Source: CAIVAT01 sp964387205 (GTDB lineage Bacteria; Bacteroidota; Bacteroidia; Bacteroidales; FEN-979). From it: a stretch of DNA of 64,000 nucleotides. Below are positions 16,643-25,023 of the stretch, one piece after another; position 1 is the first letter of the stretch, and each line of letters starts with the position of its first letter. The notes under the pieces are model-generated. The model had not been told where the DNA came from. It saw only the letters and a program-made list of their open reading frames with translations, and did no database searches. The position numbers and the translations under genes are program-made. Location: positions 5,196 through 69,195 of the forward strand of contig CAYLVY010000005.1 of NCBI GenBank assembly GCA_964387205.1. The letters are read 5' to 3'.

Positions 16643-17254
16643 TCAGTGCAGTTTGTTGCTGATCAGGTGCAAAAATTCGGCCCGGGTTTTATCTCTTTCG
16701 AATGCTCCGGTGAAATCGGAGGTGGTAGTTACCGAGTTTTGTTTCTGAACCCCGCGCATAGCCATGCACAAATGTTGTGCCTCAATTACAACTGCCACGC
16801 CAAGGGGTTTCAGGGTCTCCTGGATGGCCTCCTTTATTTGCATGGTCAGGCGTTCCTGCACCTGCAGACGGCGGGCATAGATATCTACCACCCGGGCTAT
16901 TTTGCTGAGACCGGTGATATATTTATCGGGAATGTAAGCCACATGGGCTTTGCCGATAAAAGGGACCATATGATGTTCGCACAGGGAGTAGATTTCGATG
17001 TCTTTGACGATAACCATCTCACGGTAATCTTCCCTGAATTTCGCAGAGTTGAGGATCTCTTTAGGATCGAGGGAGTAACCCTGTGTCAGGAACTGAATGG
17101 CCTTGGCGACCCGCAGCGGGGTTTTCAGCAATCCTTCCCTGTCGGGATTTTCACCGATCAGTTTCAGTATCTCTTTGTAGTGGGCTCCCAGTTGTTCGGT
17201 GGTTTTAGGATTAAACTCCTCCACCTTTTCGTAATTCGCATTTTTCTTTCCCAT
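16643..17254 (-). CDS. folE: GTP cyclohydrolase I
   Basis: Converts GTP to 7,8-dihydroneopterin triphosphate, the shared precursor of folate, queuosine and tetrahydrobiopterin. 203 residues from ATG 17254; the extra 24 residues upstream would run into the preceding gene and are not family-like. Seen: zinc ligands in YSLCEHHMVPF and in EAQHLCMAMRGV, GYIPxK-type AYIPDKYITGLSK, and RRLQVQERLTMQI. It starts 12 nt after the PTPS gene ends, so the enzyme making dihydroneopterin triphosphate is coupled to one using it. Confidence 0.95.
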   Translation of the reverse strand: MGKKNANYEKVEEFNPKTTEQLGAHYKEILKLIGENPDREGLLKTPLRVAKAIQFLTQGYSLDPKEILNSAKFREDYREMVIVKDIEIYSLCEHHMVPFIGKAHVAYIPDKYITGLSKIARVVDIYARRLQVQERLTMQIKEAIQETLKPLGVAVVIEAQHLCMAMRGVQKQNSVTTTSDFTGAFERDKTRAEFLHLISNKLH

Positions 17255-17265
17255 AACGATAAAAG

Positions 17266-17685
17266 CTAGTCTTGGATTCCGTAGTATTCGATGATATTGT
17301 TTTCTGATTGTTCCAGCCGGACGCAATGCAACTTGCCGCCCAAATGTGCAATATCTTCCGCCAGTTCATTCCAGATGCCGATGGCAATGTTTTCGCTGGT
17401 AGGCACTTTACCCTGAAGGAAATCGACCTCCAGGTTCAGGTTTTTATGGTCAAGTTTGTTCAGGATTTTTTGCTCGATGAGTTTACTCACATGGCGGAGG
17501 TGGATGATCAGCCCGGTACTGGGGTCCACTTCACCCTGAATGGTGACATAGAGGATGTAGTTGTGCCCATGCCAGTTGGGGTTGGAACATTTGCCGAAGA
17601 TCTCCATGTTTTCGGCATCGCTTAATTCCGGGAGGTAGAGCCGGTGTGCGGCGCTGAAGTGCTCCCTCCTGATGATGAAGGCCAT
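17266..17685 (-). CDS. 6-pyruvoyl-tetrahydropterin synthase-like protein (PTPS)
   Basis: 139 residues. Zinc His at 14, 39 and 41 and a catalytic Cys at 33 lie in FSAAHRL and GKCSNPNWHGHNY; the Asp-His pair is in LDHKNL (79-80), and the late Glu (125) precedes an NNIIEYYG strand. These segments resemble eukaryotic 6-PTPS (FGKC..PN.HGHNY, LDHKNLD, ETDNNI) more than QueD, and the QueD strand MVIDFxxLK is replaced by LIIHLRHVSK. It is immediately upstream of folE. It could make 6-pyruvoyl-tetrahydropterin for a biopterin-like cofactor or still work in queuosine synthesis; database annotation would probably read 6-carboxytetrahydropterin synthase. Confidence 0.82.
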   Translation of the reverse strand: MAFIIRREHFSAAHRLYLPELSDAENMEIFGKCSNPNWHGHNYILYVTIQGEVDPSTGLIIHLRHVSKLIEQKILNKLDHKNLNLEVDFLQGKVPTSENIAIGIWNELAEDIAHLGGKLHCVRLEQSENNIIEYYGIQD

Positions 17686-17744
17686 GGGATTGATTTTGGG
17701 GTCAAAGGTAAGTAAAATTCCGGTGCCATCACGGGTGGACAGGG

Positions 17745-18125
17745 TCAGCTACCCGGTTTGCGGCTGATCCGGATGATGGCAACGGCCTCGTAGATGGTGT
17801 AAACAAGGTAAAGGGCAAAAAATGCCAGCAGGAAAGGGACGGCATCCACACGGTACAACCAGGCATAGGTCACCATGATAGTGACGTAGAGAAATAGTTT
17901 GACAATCACCGAGAGGAGATAAGTATTCAGGAACCGGATGAATTTCTGTGCCAGGCTTTTTTCCAGGAAACGGAAGGTAATGTAAGTTACTGCCATGAAA
18001 AAGGGTATAAGCAAAGGCAGGGCGGGTGTAATATAAGGATCGGGGAGAAGCCAGGAGATCAGCAGGGCAATGGAGGCGATAATGGCTGAAAAGTAAAACA
18101 GCGGGGCAACGAAACGTTGGGTCAT
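17745..18125 (-). CDS. small AtpI-like membrane protein
   Basis: 126 residues with about four hydrophobic segments (roughly 10-26, 33-50, 68-86, 93-113) and few charged residues. I do not recognise a conserved motif, but the size and topology, and its position directly after atpZ, fit the AtpI-like proteins encoded ahead of F-type ATP synthase genes. No ATP synthase subunit gene follows here: the next gene is the PTPS gene. Function otherwise unknown. Confidence 0.6.
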   Translation of the reverse strand: MTQRFVAPLFYFSAIIASIALLISWLLPDPYITPALPLLIPFFMAVTYITFRFLEKSLAQKFIRFLNTYLLSVIVKLFLYVTIMVTYAWLYRVDAVPFLLAFFALYLVYTIYEAVAIIRISRKPGS

Positions 18126-18149
18126 GGCGTCTGGGTATGAAGGTGTGGA

Positions 18150-18359
18150 TCATTTCCGGAGCAGCTCCCGGATACTGAGGTATATGGCGGCTGCAACGGC
18201 AAGAGTGGTCAGGACTATGGTAAAGAGGGGTTTAACGGAGAGCCATTGATCTGCTTTCCAGCCACCCCAGGCCCCCAGCAGGATGATGGCAAGCATCTGA
18301 AAGGCCATGCCGGAGTATCGGGCATAATCCTTCAGGTTTTTTTGCGGATCACGGTTCAT
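18150..18359 (-). CDS. atpZ: AtpZ/AtpI family protein
   Basis: 69 residues from ATG 18359, with two hydrophobic segments (about 15-33 and 43-60). The pattern KDYARYSGMAFQMLAIILLGAWGGWKAD is typical of the AtpZ family, small proteins associated with assembly or Mg/Ca transport of F1Fo ATP synthase. A longer frame (to 18470) lies inside the bactofilin gene and is rejected. Its start overlaps the end of the bactofilin gene by 11 nt, consistent with coupling. Confidence 0.78.
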   Translation of the reverse strand: MNRDPQKNLKDYARYSGMAFQMLAIILLGAWGGWKADQWLSVKPLFTIVLTTLAVAAAIYLSIRELLRK

Positions 18360-18735
18360 CGGCAGCGGGTAGGGCGAAATCTTTAATAATCCCGCCCTGC
18401 TCCATCGCACAGGTACCGGAAAATTGTGCACCGGGCTCAATGGCCAGTTTGCCGGTAATGATGTCGCCACTGTACCTCGCGCTCTCTTTCAGGGTCAGCA
18501 AATCCGAAACCTTGACATTGGCTTTCACTTCGCCTGAAAAATCGGCATTCTGGCATTGGATCTCGCCTTCGATTTTGCCGGTAGGCCCTACCACGATTTT
18601 GCCTTTACAGTAAATGGTGCCTGTCAGCGTACCGTCGATGCGAAAATCACCGTTAACCTGGATTTCCCCCCTGACCACCGCTCCCGGCCCCAGGATGTTG
18701 ATGGATGGCATTTCCGGTTCTCTGTTTTTTGACAT
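18349..18735 (-). CDS. bactofilin (polymer-forming cytoskeletal protein)
   Basis: 128 residues from ATG 18735, between sprE and atpZ. The central region consists of short hydrophobic-glycine beta-helix repeats: INILGPGAVVRGEIQVNGDFRIDG, then TGTIYCKGKIVVGPTGKIEG, and so on, ending with a short disordered tail. Bactofilins polymerise without nucleotide into filaments that organise cell-wall enzymes or cell shape. The alternative upstream start (18792) would overlap sprE and lacks support. Confidence 0.88.
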   Translation of the reverse strand: MSKNREPEMPSINILGPGAVVRGEIQVNGDFRIDGTLTGTIYCKGKIVVGPTGKIEGEIQCQNADFSGEVKANVKVSDLLTLKESARYSGDIITGKLAIEPGAQFSGTCAMEQGGIIKDFALPAADEP

Positions 18736-18739
18736 GGAA

Positions 18740-21439
18740 CTATGGTTTGTTGGTATAATTTTTTTCGAAGAAAAGAAGATATTGGCCGACATCCTTGTTG
18801 CGATAAAAAATGGGATAATTGTCCAGTGAAATGACGAAATCGTGATAAGGGCCTGAATTCTGAAGCCGGGTGAAGATGTATTTGCTGTCCCGGATTCCGG
18901 ATAAATAAATCATGGCATTCCGGCTGTTGGAAAAATTATTGATGGTGATCATCTGACGCTCGTCGTCCAGCACCAGGCTATTGACCATCAGATTTTCCAG
19001 GTCATGGAAACGGGTATTGTAATCGCTGAGTTTGATCTTCAGCGCATCGACGTCTACCAGATTGTCGTTGACGATCAGGATATAAAAATGGACCGCATTG
19101 GGATCAGGTTTATACAATTCGGCCAGTGGTTGCTGTCCGGCGGATGAAGCGGGGGAGGTAGCGCCCCGGATAGTATCTCCCTCTGCAGGCTGGACTTTAT
19201 TGCCCAGGAAAGCAAGCACATCGTCTGCCAGCGGCCTGACTTCGCTCTTCGGGAAATCACGGATGATAGTCTGCATGGCATGTACCAGCGAATCCACCAC
19301 TTCGATCTTGCCTATGGCGAGGCCCCGCAAATACTCGAATTTCGGCATCAGCGCCGAATCACTGCGGAATTTTTCCCGGGCAATGTCGCCATTGTTTATC
19401 ACCATGTAATATTGCTGGCGGGTGAAGGCATTGTAGGTTTCCAGGTATAATTTTCCTGCTTCCGAGGTGCGGGCACCTATCTCCTTGTAGTAATCCGGAT
19501 TTACCAGCAGTTTGGCATAGTCACTGGCAGGGTACAGGGTAAGGATCTGATTCTTAAAATAATCGCTTTTCGGTCCGTTTTGTAGTTCCTTGTATAGGAT
19601 ACACAGTTCATATGCCGATTGTATTTTATATTTGTTATCCGGATACCGGTTTAACAGCTCCTCAAAAGTCGCCACAGCATTGGCATAGTCGCCCAATCCC
19701 TCGACGAAAATAAAGCCCGCCTGGTAAAGGGCTTCTATGATCTTGTCATGAGATGCCTGTACCATTTCCGGAGTCGTGGGGATATCCGGCAGGTAAAAGG
19801 CACGATCTTTCGGGTTATTTGCTTTTCCGTCTTTTTTCTTCATGGCCAGCGCGCTGTCACCGGCCATTCCGGTTGTGTCATCCCCTTCGGGTTGCTCTTC
19901 GGCGAAAACGGCAATGGTTTTATCGGTCAGGAACCAATTATCTTCCAGTTTGCGCTGACCCCAACGCTTTCTGAAGGTATTAAACCCGCTGGACATCAGT
20001 GTGGGATTGTAGAAATACCACTTCCCTTCGCGCGAACCGCCCAGGGCTGTCTGTTCCTGGGAAGAAAGCTGGCTGGCCTGGTATTTACCTATAGATCGCT
20101 GGTTTTCTTCCATCTGTTTTTTTCTCTCCTCGGCGATCAGTTTGGATATGATCTGGTCGATCACTTTATTCCGCTGGTCGGCAGTCATGCCGGCAAGGCG
20201 TTGCAAACTATCCTGCCGTTGGACCACCTGCAGGTTGGTGACCAGGTCGGTAAGGGTAACTGTGCGTCTCGACAACTCTTTATAGTTGGAATAATCCTTA
20301 GGGAGGAACTGCATGGTGCTGTCATAATAGGACTGGGCGCCTTCATATTCCTTGCGGTCAAAGTAAATATTGGCCAGTGTGAGGGATGAGATGGCTTTCT
20401 GGTAGTTATTTTTGGTGCTGCTGGCCACCGATTTGATGAGATAGTCGATCCCCGTGACAGTATCGGAGTCTTTCATGGCCACAGAGGCGAGAGAGAAATA
20501 GATCTGATCCAGAAAGTCGGTATTTTTATCATCCCGGAGCATTTTATTGAGCCGGTCAAGGATATATTTCCGGTCACCGCTCTGGGCATCATAACTTTGT
20601 GCCAGATTGATCTTGGCATTGAATTCCATCTCATAATCAGTAGATGATTTGAGTACCATCCGGTAATATCTGGATGCCTGGGCAAGTTCTCCGTTGAACT
20701 GGTTGATCTGTCCGAGGATGAAATAGCATCGTGTCCTCATTTTCCGTGGTGGCTGAAGCTCCAGCGCCCTGTTCAGGTAAGGAATTGCGGTTTCATATTT
20801 TTTCTGCAGGATGTTCAGTTGGGCATATTCGAGATGAACCGGAAGTTCCAGTGACTGAGGTGCCTCGCCTTTGGTAATCTTTCCAAGCAGCATATCCAGC
20901 ATCGATTCGGCCCTTTTGTAATCTCCGGCCTGATTGTTTGATTTTGCAATCCATAGCATGGCTTCATGCCTGATCTCATTGTAATTGTAAGTTTTGGAGA
21001 CAAATTCAAAGGTCCGGCGGGCCATCGGATAATCCTGCTTGTAAAAGTACGCCTTGCCCATCAGCATATAAGAATCGTCGATCCAGCGGACATACTCCCT
21101 TCGGTTGAAAACCATAGAGTGTTTACTGATGGTCTTTGTGGCCTTTTTGATCGCAATGTCGGCGTATTGGTTCATCTTGGCTCCTGAAGCCTGGTCCCCG
21201 TAATTATAAACCGGCAAAATAAGGGCATAGTTGTCTTTCAGACTAACCTGCTGATCCCGAACGCCCTGACGGATGTTATCCATGCCGTTCCAGTAAACAT
21301 TGAAATGGGAGGTCAGGTTATGGTACACCCGGCGGGTGAAGGTATTTTTTTTCGTAGAGCAGCCAGAAGTAAAAAAAAGTCCTGCAAAGAGGAGAACCAA
21401 TAAGGCAAACCAGTGGTTTCGCTTCGTCAATCTCAACAC
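18740..21439 (-). CDS. sprE: TPR lipoprotein, SprE/PorW-like type IX secretion component
   Basis: 899 residues. Signal peptide with lipobox ending SGC at residue 27, followed by STKKNTFTRRVYHNLTSHFN, the start typical of SprE/PorW proteins. Several tetratricopeptide-like helical repeats fill residues about 100-430 and 590-650; a charged region (about 440-470) is probably coiled coil. Known relatives in Flavobacterium (SprE) and Porphyromonas (PorW) are needed for T9SS function or gliding. The product is an outer-membrane lipoprotein on the periplasmic side. It starts a minus-strand run that continues with bactofilin 4 nt downstream. Confidence 0.85.
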   Translation of the reverse strand: MLRLTKRNHWFALLVLLFAGLFFTSGCSTKKNTFTRRVYHNLTSHFNVYWNGMDNIRQGVRDQQVSLKDNYALILPVYNYGDQASGAKMNQYADIAIKKATKTISKHSMVFNRREYVRWIDDSYMLMGKAYFYKQDYPMARRTFEFVSKTYNYNEIRHEAMLWIAKSNNQAGDYKRAESMLDMLLGKITKGEAPQSLELPVHLEYAQLNILQKKYETAIPYLNRALELQPPRKMRTRCYFILGQINQFNGELAQASRYYRMVLKSSTDYEMEFNAKINLAQSYDAQSGDRKYILDRLNKMLRDDKNTDFLDQIYFSLASVAMKDSDTVTGIDYLIKSVASSTKNNYQKAISSLTLANIYFDRKEYEGAQSYYDSTMQFLPKDYSNYKELSRRTVTLTDLVTNLQVVQRQDSLQRLAGMTADQRNKVIDQIISKLIAEERKKQMEENQRSIGKYQASQLSSQEQTALGGSREGKWYFYNPTLMSSGFNTFRKRWGQRKLEDNWFLTDKTIAVFAEEQPEGDDTTGMAGDSALAMKKKDGKANNPKDRAFYLPDIPTTPEMVQASHDKIIEALYQAGFIFVEGLGDYANAVATFEELLNRYPDNKYKIQSAYELCILYKELQNGPKSDYFKNQILTLYPASDYAKLLVNPDYYKEIGARTSEAGKLYLETYNAFTRQQYYMVINNGDIAREKFRSDSALMPKFEYLRGLAIGKIEVVDSLVHAMQTIIRDFPKSEVRPLADDVLAFLGNKVQPAEGDTIRGATSPASSAGQQPLAELYKPDPNAVHFYILIVNDNLVDVDALKIKLSDYNTRFHDLENLMVNSLVLDDERQMITINNFSNSRNAMIYLSGIRDSKYIFTRLQNSGPYHDFVISLDNYPIFYRNKDVGQYLLFFEKNYTNKP

Positions 21440-21474
21440 ATCATTATATTTATGACATAATAACTTTAATTGTA

Positions 21475-21482
21475 CAAAAATA
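21475..21482 (-). promoter_or_regulatory. -7 promoter element for sprE
   Basis: The minus strand reads TATTTTTG, matching TAnnTTTG, 35 nt upstream of the sprE ATG. No clear -33 TTTG was found at the usual spacing. Confidence 0.4.
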
Positions 21483-21519
21483 TTTTAATTTTTTGAATTT
21501 GGCGGCGCTTAGTCTAAGA

Positions 21520-21550
21520 TTTGTGGCATGGGAAAATTTTCCGATATTTG
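21520..21550 (+). promoter_or_regulatory. promoter of the M23 peptidase-dxr unit
   Basis: TTTG at 21520-21523 and GATATTTG at 21543-21550 are separated by 19 nt, matching the Bacteroidota -33/-7 consensus with one mismatch. The TTG start lies 34 nt downstream of the -7 box. Confidence 0.55.
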
Positions 21551-21584
21551 CACCGTTTTGGAAGACAATGATTAAGTAACCCCA

Positions 21585-22469
21585 TTGGAGAAAAAGGACG
21601 GGAAGAAAAGGAAATGGGTCGATAAATGGCGCAGCAAGTACCGCCTCGTCTTTATCACCGATGACACCCTTGAAGAACGATTTACATTCAGATTGTCACG
21701 AATGAATGTTTTCGTGGCTCTGGGCACCCTGGCCATTGTCCTGATCTTCCTTACCACCATCCTGATTGCATTTACCCCTTTGCGGGAATATATTCCCGGC
21801 TATTCCAATGTCGATCTGACCAGGCGCCTCTACCGGATGCAGGTAGTGACCGATTCCATTGAAAAAAGCCTTGCCGCCAAAGACCGGTTCATCCAGAATA
21901 TCCGTGATGTGATCGAGGGGAGGGACCTGACCGGGAAGACTCCCGTGTTGAAGGACAGTGCGAAAAGATATGACCATATCCGCCTGAAAAGGTCGGTGGA
22001 AGATTCACTCCTTCGGATCGAAATCGAAAACCAAAGCCGGTATAACCTTAACCGCCTGGTAGCCAGCGAAACTACCTCTCCCAGGAAAGCATCCTTGGGG
22101 GGGGTGCTCTTCTTTACGCCACTTAAGGGTGTAATTACCAGCACTTTTGATGCTCTCAAACACCACTATGGAATCGATATTGTGGCCAAGGAAAATGAAA
22201 CGGTTAAGTCGGTACTCGATGGGACGGTTTTATTGACGAACTGGACACTGGAGACCGGCTACGTCATCGTCATTCAACATTCAGGGAACATTGTCTCGGT
22301 TTATCGTCATAATTCCACCTTGCTGAAGAAAGCCGGCGATCTGGTAAGGGCCGGCGAACCGGTCGCTTTTGTGGGCAACACCGGCGATTTATCTCAGGGG
22401 GCCCATCTCCATTTTGAGTTGTGGAGCGATGGAAACCCGGTCGATCCACGGAATTATATTTCATTCTGA
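21585..22469 (+). CDS. M23 family metallopeptidase (peptidoglycan endopeptidase)
   Basis: 294 residues from a TTG start; no ATG precedes the conserved KYRLVFITDDTLEERFTFRLSR segment, which typically opens this Bacteroidota subgroup. One membrane segment at about 43-64 anchors it in the inner membrane, followed by a coiled region (80-160) and a LytM domain. Zinc/catalytic residues are visible: His194 and Asp198 in KHHYGIDIV, and His274 and His276 in GAHLHFELW. It likely cuts peptidoglycan cross-links or activates amidases. dxr follows after 13 nt. Confidence 0.88.
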   Translation: MEKKDGKKRKWVDKWRSKYRLVFITDDTLEERFTFRLSRMNVFVALGTLAIVLIFLTTILIAFTPLREYIPGYSNVDLTRRLYRMQVVTDSIEKSLAAKDRFIQNIRDVIEGRDLTGKTPVLKDSAKRYDHIRLKRSVEDSLLRIEIENQSRYNLNRLVASETTSPRKASLGGVLFFTPLKGVITSTFDALKHHYGIDIVAKENETVKSVLDGTVLLTNWTLETGYVIVIQHSGNIVSVYRHNSTLLKKAGDLVRAGEPVAFVGNTGDLSQGAHLHFELWSDGNPVDPRNYISF

Positions 22470-22482
22470 TAAAAGCGAAGCG

Positions 22483-23643
22483 GTGAAAAAGCGGGTTGCA
22501 ATCCTTGGTTCTACAGGAAGTATTGGTACTCAGGCACTGAATGTAATCCGAGCCCATCCCGGCCTCTTTGAGGTTGAAGTTCTTACTGCCCACTCCAACA
22601 GTGACCTTCTCATTGCCCAGGCAGCAGAATTTCTGCCCAATGCCGTGGTGATCGGTCAGAAGGAGGGGTATGACAAAGTGGCAGCCGGGCTGAGGCACCT
22701 GCCGGTTAAGGTCTGGAATGGCAGCCGGGCCATCGCCGATGTGGTGACCATGGACAGTATCGATCTGGTACTCAGCGCCATGGTAGGGTTTTCAGGATTG
22801 ATTCCCACCTTTCATGCGTTGAAAGCAGGGAAAGATGTGGCGCTTGCCAACAAGGAAAGCCTGGTTATTGCCGGAGAACTGGTGACGAAGGAAGCGATAC
22901 GCCACCATGCCCGGATTATTCCGGTCGATTCGGAACATTCGGCCATTTTTCAGTGTCTTGCCGGTGAACAGCCCGATTCGGTGGAGAAAATTTATCTGAC
23001 TGCTTCCGGCGGTCCGTTTCGTGGAAAAACCGCAACGGAATTGGCCGGTGTAACCCGTGAACAGGCCCTGGCCCACCCCAACTGGAAAATGGGAAGCAAG
23101 ATCACCATCGATTCAGCCTCCCTCATGAACAAGGGGCTGGAGGTCATTGAAGCCCGCTGGCTTTTCGGGCTTGAACCATGGAAGATCGATGTGATCGTCC
23201 ATCCTCAGTCGGTGATCCATTCCATCGTACAATTTGTGGACGGATCGATGAAAGCCCAGATGGGCCTGCCCGATATGCACCTTCCGATCTTATATGCCCT
23301 GAGCTATCCCGGAAGGATACATTCAGGTTTCAAAAGGTTTGATTTTTTACAGTATCCGAACCTCTCCTTTGAATTGCCCGACCGTAAGGTCTTTCGCAAT
23401 CTTGACCTGTCCCTCTTTGCCCTGGAACGGGGTGGAAATGCCACCTGTGTCCTTAATGCTGCCAACGAATCAGCGGTATTCGCATTTCTGCAGGGACGGA
23501 TCGGTTTTCTCCAGATGTCGGACCTGATCGAATCCTGTCTCGAAAAGGTATCCCATCTCCGCGAACCCGGTCTGGAAGAATTGGTCGAAACCCATTACCG
23601 GACCATGGAGGTGGCAGAGACCATTCTGCGGCATGGTAATTGA
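22483..23643 (+). CDS. dxr: 1-deoxy-D-xylulose-5-phosphate reductoisomerase
   Basis: Second enzyme of the MEP isoprenoid pathway; makes 2-C-methyl-erythritol 4-phosphate with NADPH. 386 residues from GTG 22483, chosen because MKKRVAILGSTGSIGTQAL is the normal beginning; an upstream ATG at 22369 would lie inside the peptidase gene. Seen: GSTGSIG NADPH loop, ALANKESLVIAGE, DSEHSAIFQC metal-binding region, SASLMNKGLEVIEA, and HPQSVIHSIVQFVDGS. Followed by rseP after 60 nt, a common pairing in bacteria. Confidence 0.95.
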   Translation: MKKRVAILGSTGSIGTQALNVIRAHPGLFEVEVLTAHSNSDLLIAQAAEFLPNAVVIGQKEGYDKVAAGLRHLPVKVWNGSRAIADVVTMDSIDLVLSAMVGFSGLIPTFHALKAGKDVALANKESLVIAGELVTKEAIRHHARIIPVDSEHSAIFQCLAGEQPDSVEKIYLTASGGPFRGKTATELAGVTREQALAHPNWKMGSKITIDSASLMNKGLEVIEARWLFGLEPWKIDVIVHPQSVIHSIVQFVDGSMKAQMGLPDMHLPILYALSYPGRIHSGFKRFDFLQYPNLSFELPDRKVFRNLDLSLFALERGGNATCVLNAANESAVFAFLQGRIGFLQMSDLIESCLEKVSHLREPGLEELVETHYRTMEVAETILRHGN

Positions 23644-23703
23644 AAAGAGACATCAGTATATATTGAATATTGAACATATTTAAACGTTGATAATACATTT
23701 TGC

Positions 23704-25023
23704 ATGGAGATATTGATCAAAATAGTACAACTGTTGCTCAGTTTGTCGATTCTGGTAATTGTGCATGAATTCGGCCATTATATCGCAGCCCGGATTTTCG
23801 GGACAAGGGTGGAAAAATTCTATCTGTTTTTCGATGCCTGGTTCTCCCTGTTCAAGTTTAAAAAGGGGCACACCGAATACGGAATCGGTTGGATTCCGCT
23901 GGGGGGATATGTAAAGATTTCCGGAATGATCGATGAATCGATGGACAAGGAGCAGATGAAGCAACCTCCGCAGCCATGGGAGTTCCGGACCAAACCAGCC
24001 TGGCAGCGACTGATCATTATGCTGGGTGGGGTGACGGTCAATATCCTGCTGGCCATTGTGATCTATATCAGCATGCTGGCCCTGATGGGAGAACAGTATC
24101 TTCCGGTGGCCAACGCAAAGTATGGAATTGCCGTCGATTCCCTGGGTTACCGGATGGGGCTCAGGGACGGGGATAACATAATTTCCATTGACCATCAGCC
24201 GGTGGAAGATTTCATTGAGGTCAAGGAACGCCTTATGCTGGATGGTGCTAAATCGGTTCAGGTCACAAGGGAAGACATCAGGATGGATATTCCCATACCG
24301 GCAGATTTTATCAGTCAGCTGATCAAAACCAACAATCCGGATTTCATTACCTATCGTTTTCCCTTTGTGGTGGGTGACTTTGCCCCGGGTTCGGTGGCCA
24401 GGGAGGCCGGGTTGCTGCCCGGCGACCGGATTATCGGGATCAATGATTCGATGACCCTCTATTTCAATCATTTCCGGGCTTATATTCAGCAACATAAAAA
24501 CCAGAAGGTGGATATCCGGGTAGTGCGCGGACAGGATACCCTCCGGTTGCCTGTAGATGTGCCGGCAGCCGGATTGATCGGGGTACAGCCCAAATCGCCG
24601 GCCCTGTTCCTCGACTTTGCCGAGAAACACTATTCTGTGTTTTCTGCCATACCTGCCGGAATTGTAAAGACTTTTGAAGGTGCCGGAAATTACCTGAAAT
24701 CGATGAAAGTGCTCTTTACGCAGGAAAAGGCCTACGAATCAGTGGGGGGATTCATCACCATCGGCAGTGTTTTCCCTGCCACCTGGGACTGGGTGCAATT
24801 CTGGTCGCTGACTGCCTTTCTCTCCATTATGCTGGCCATTCTGAATGTACTCCCTATCCCGGCACTTGATGGGGGACATGTGATGTTCCTGCTTTACGAG
24901 ATCATTTTCCGGAGAAAGCCCAGCGATAAATTCATGGAATATGCCCAGGTTGCCGGTATGGTGATCCTCTTCGGATTGCTCATTTTCGCCAACGGCCAGG
25001 ATATACTCAAACTGTTCCGTTAG
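23704..25023 (+). CDS. rseP: site-2 intramembrane protease RseP
   Basis: 439 residues. Zinc-protease motif HEFGH at residues 21-25 in the first membrane segment, a second ligand motif ALDGGH near the C-terminus (about residue 395), and two PDZ-like domains between them (about 110-300). S2P proteases cleave membrane-embedded anti-sigma factors or leftover signal peptides. Whether the anti-sigma-like protein at 249-1586 is a substrate cannot be judged from sequence. Its last four bases overlap the end of the convergent YitT gene. Confidence 0.93.
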   Translation: MEILIKIVQLLLSLSILVIVHEFGHYIAARIFGTRVEKFYLFFDAWFSLFKFKKGHTEYGIGWIPLGGYVKISGMIDESMDKEQMKQPPQPWEFRTKPAWQRLIIMLGGVTVNILLAIVIYISMLALMGEQYLPVANAKYGIAVDSLGYRMGLRDGDNIISIDHQPVEDFIEVKERLMLDGAKSVQVTREDIRMDIPIPADFISQLIKTNNPDFITYRFPFVVGDFAPGSVAREAGLLPGDRIIGINDSMTLYFNHFRAYIQQHKNQKVDIRVVRGQDTLRLPVDVPAAGLIGVQPKSPALFLDFAEKHYSVFSAIPAGIVKTFEGAGNYLKSMKVLFTQEKAYESVGGFITIGSVFPATWDWVQFWSLTAFLSIMLAILNVLPIPALDGGHVMFLLYEIIFRRKPSDKFMEYAQVAGMVILFGLLIFANGQDILKLFR

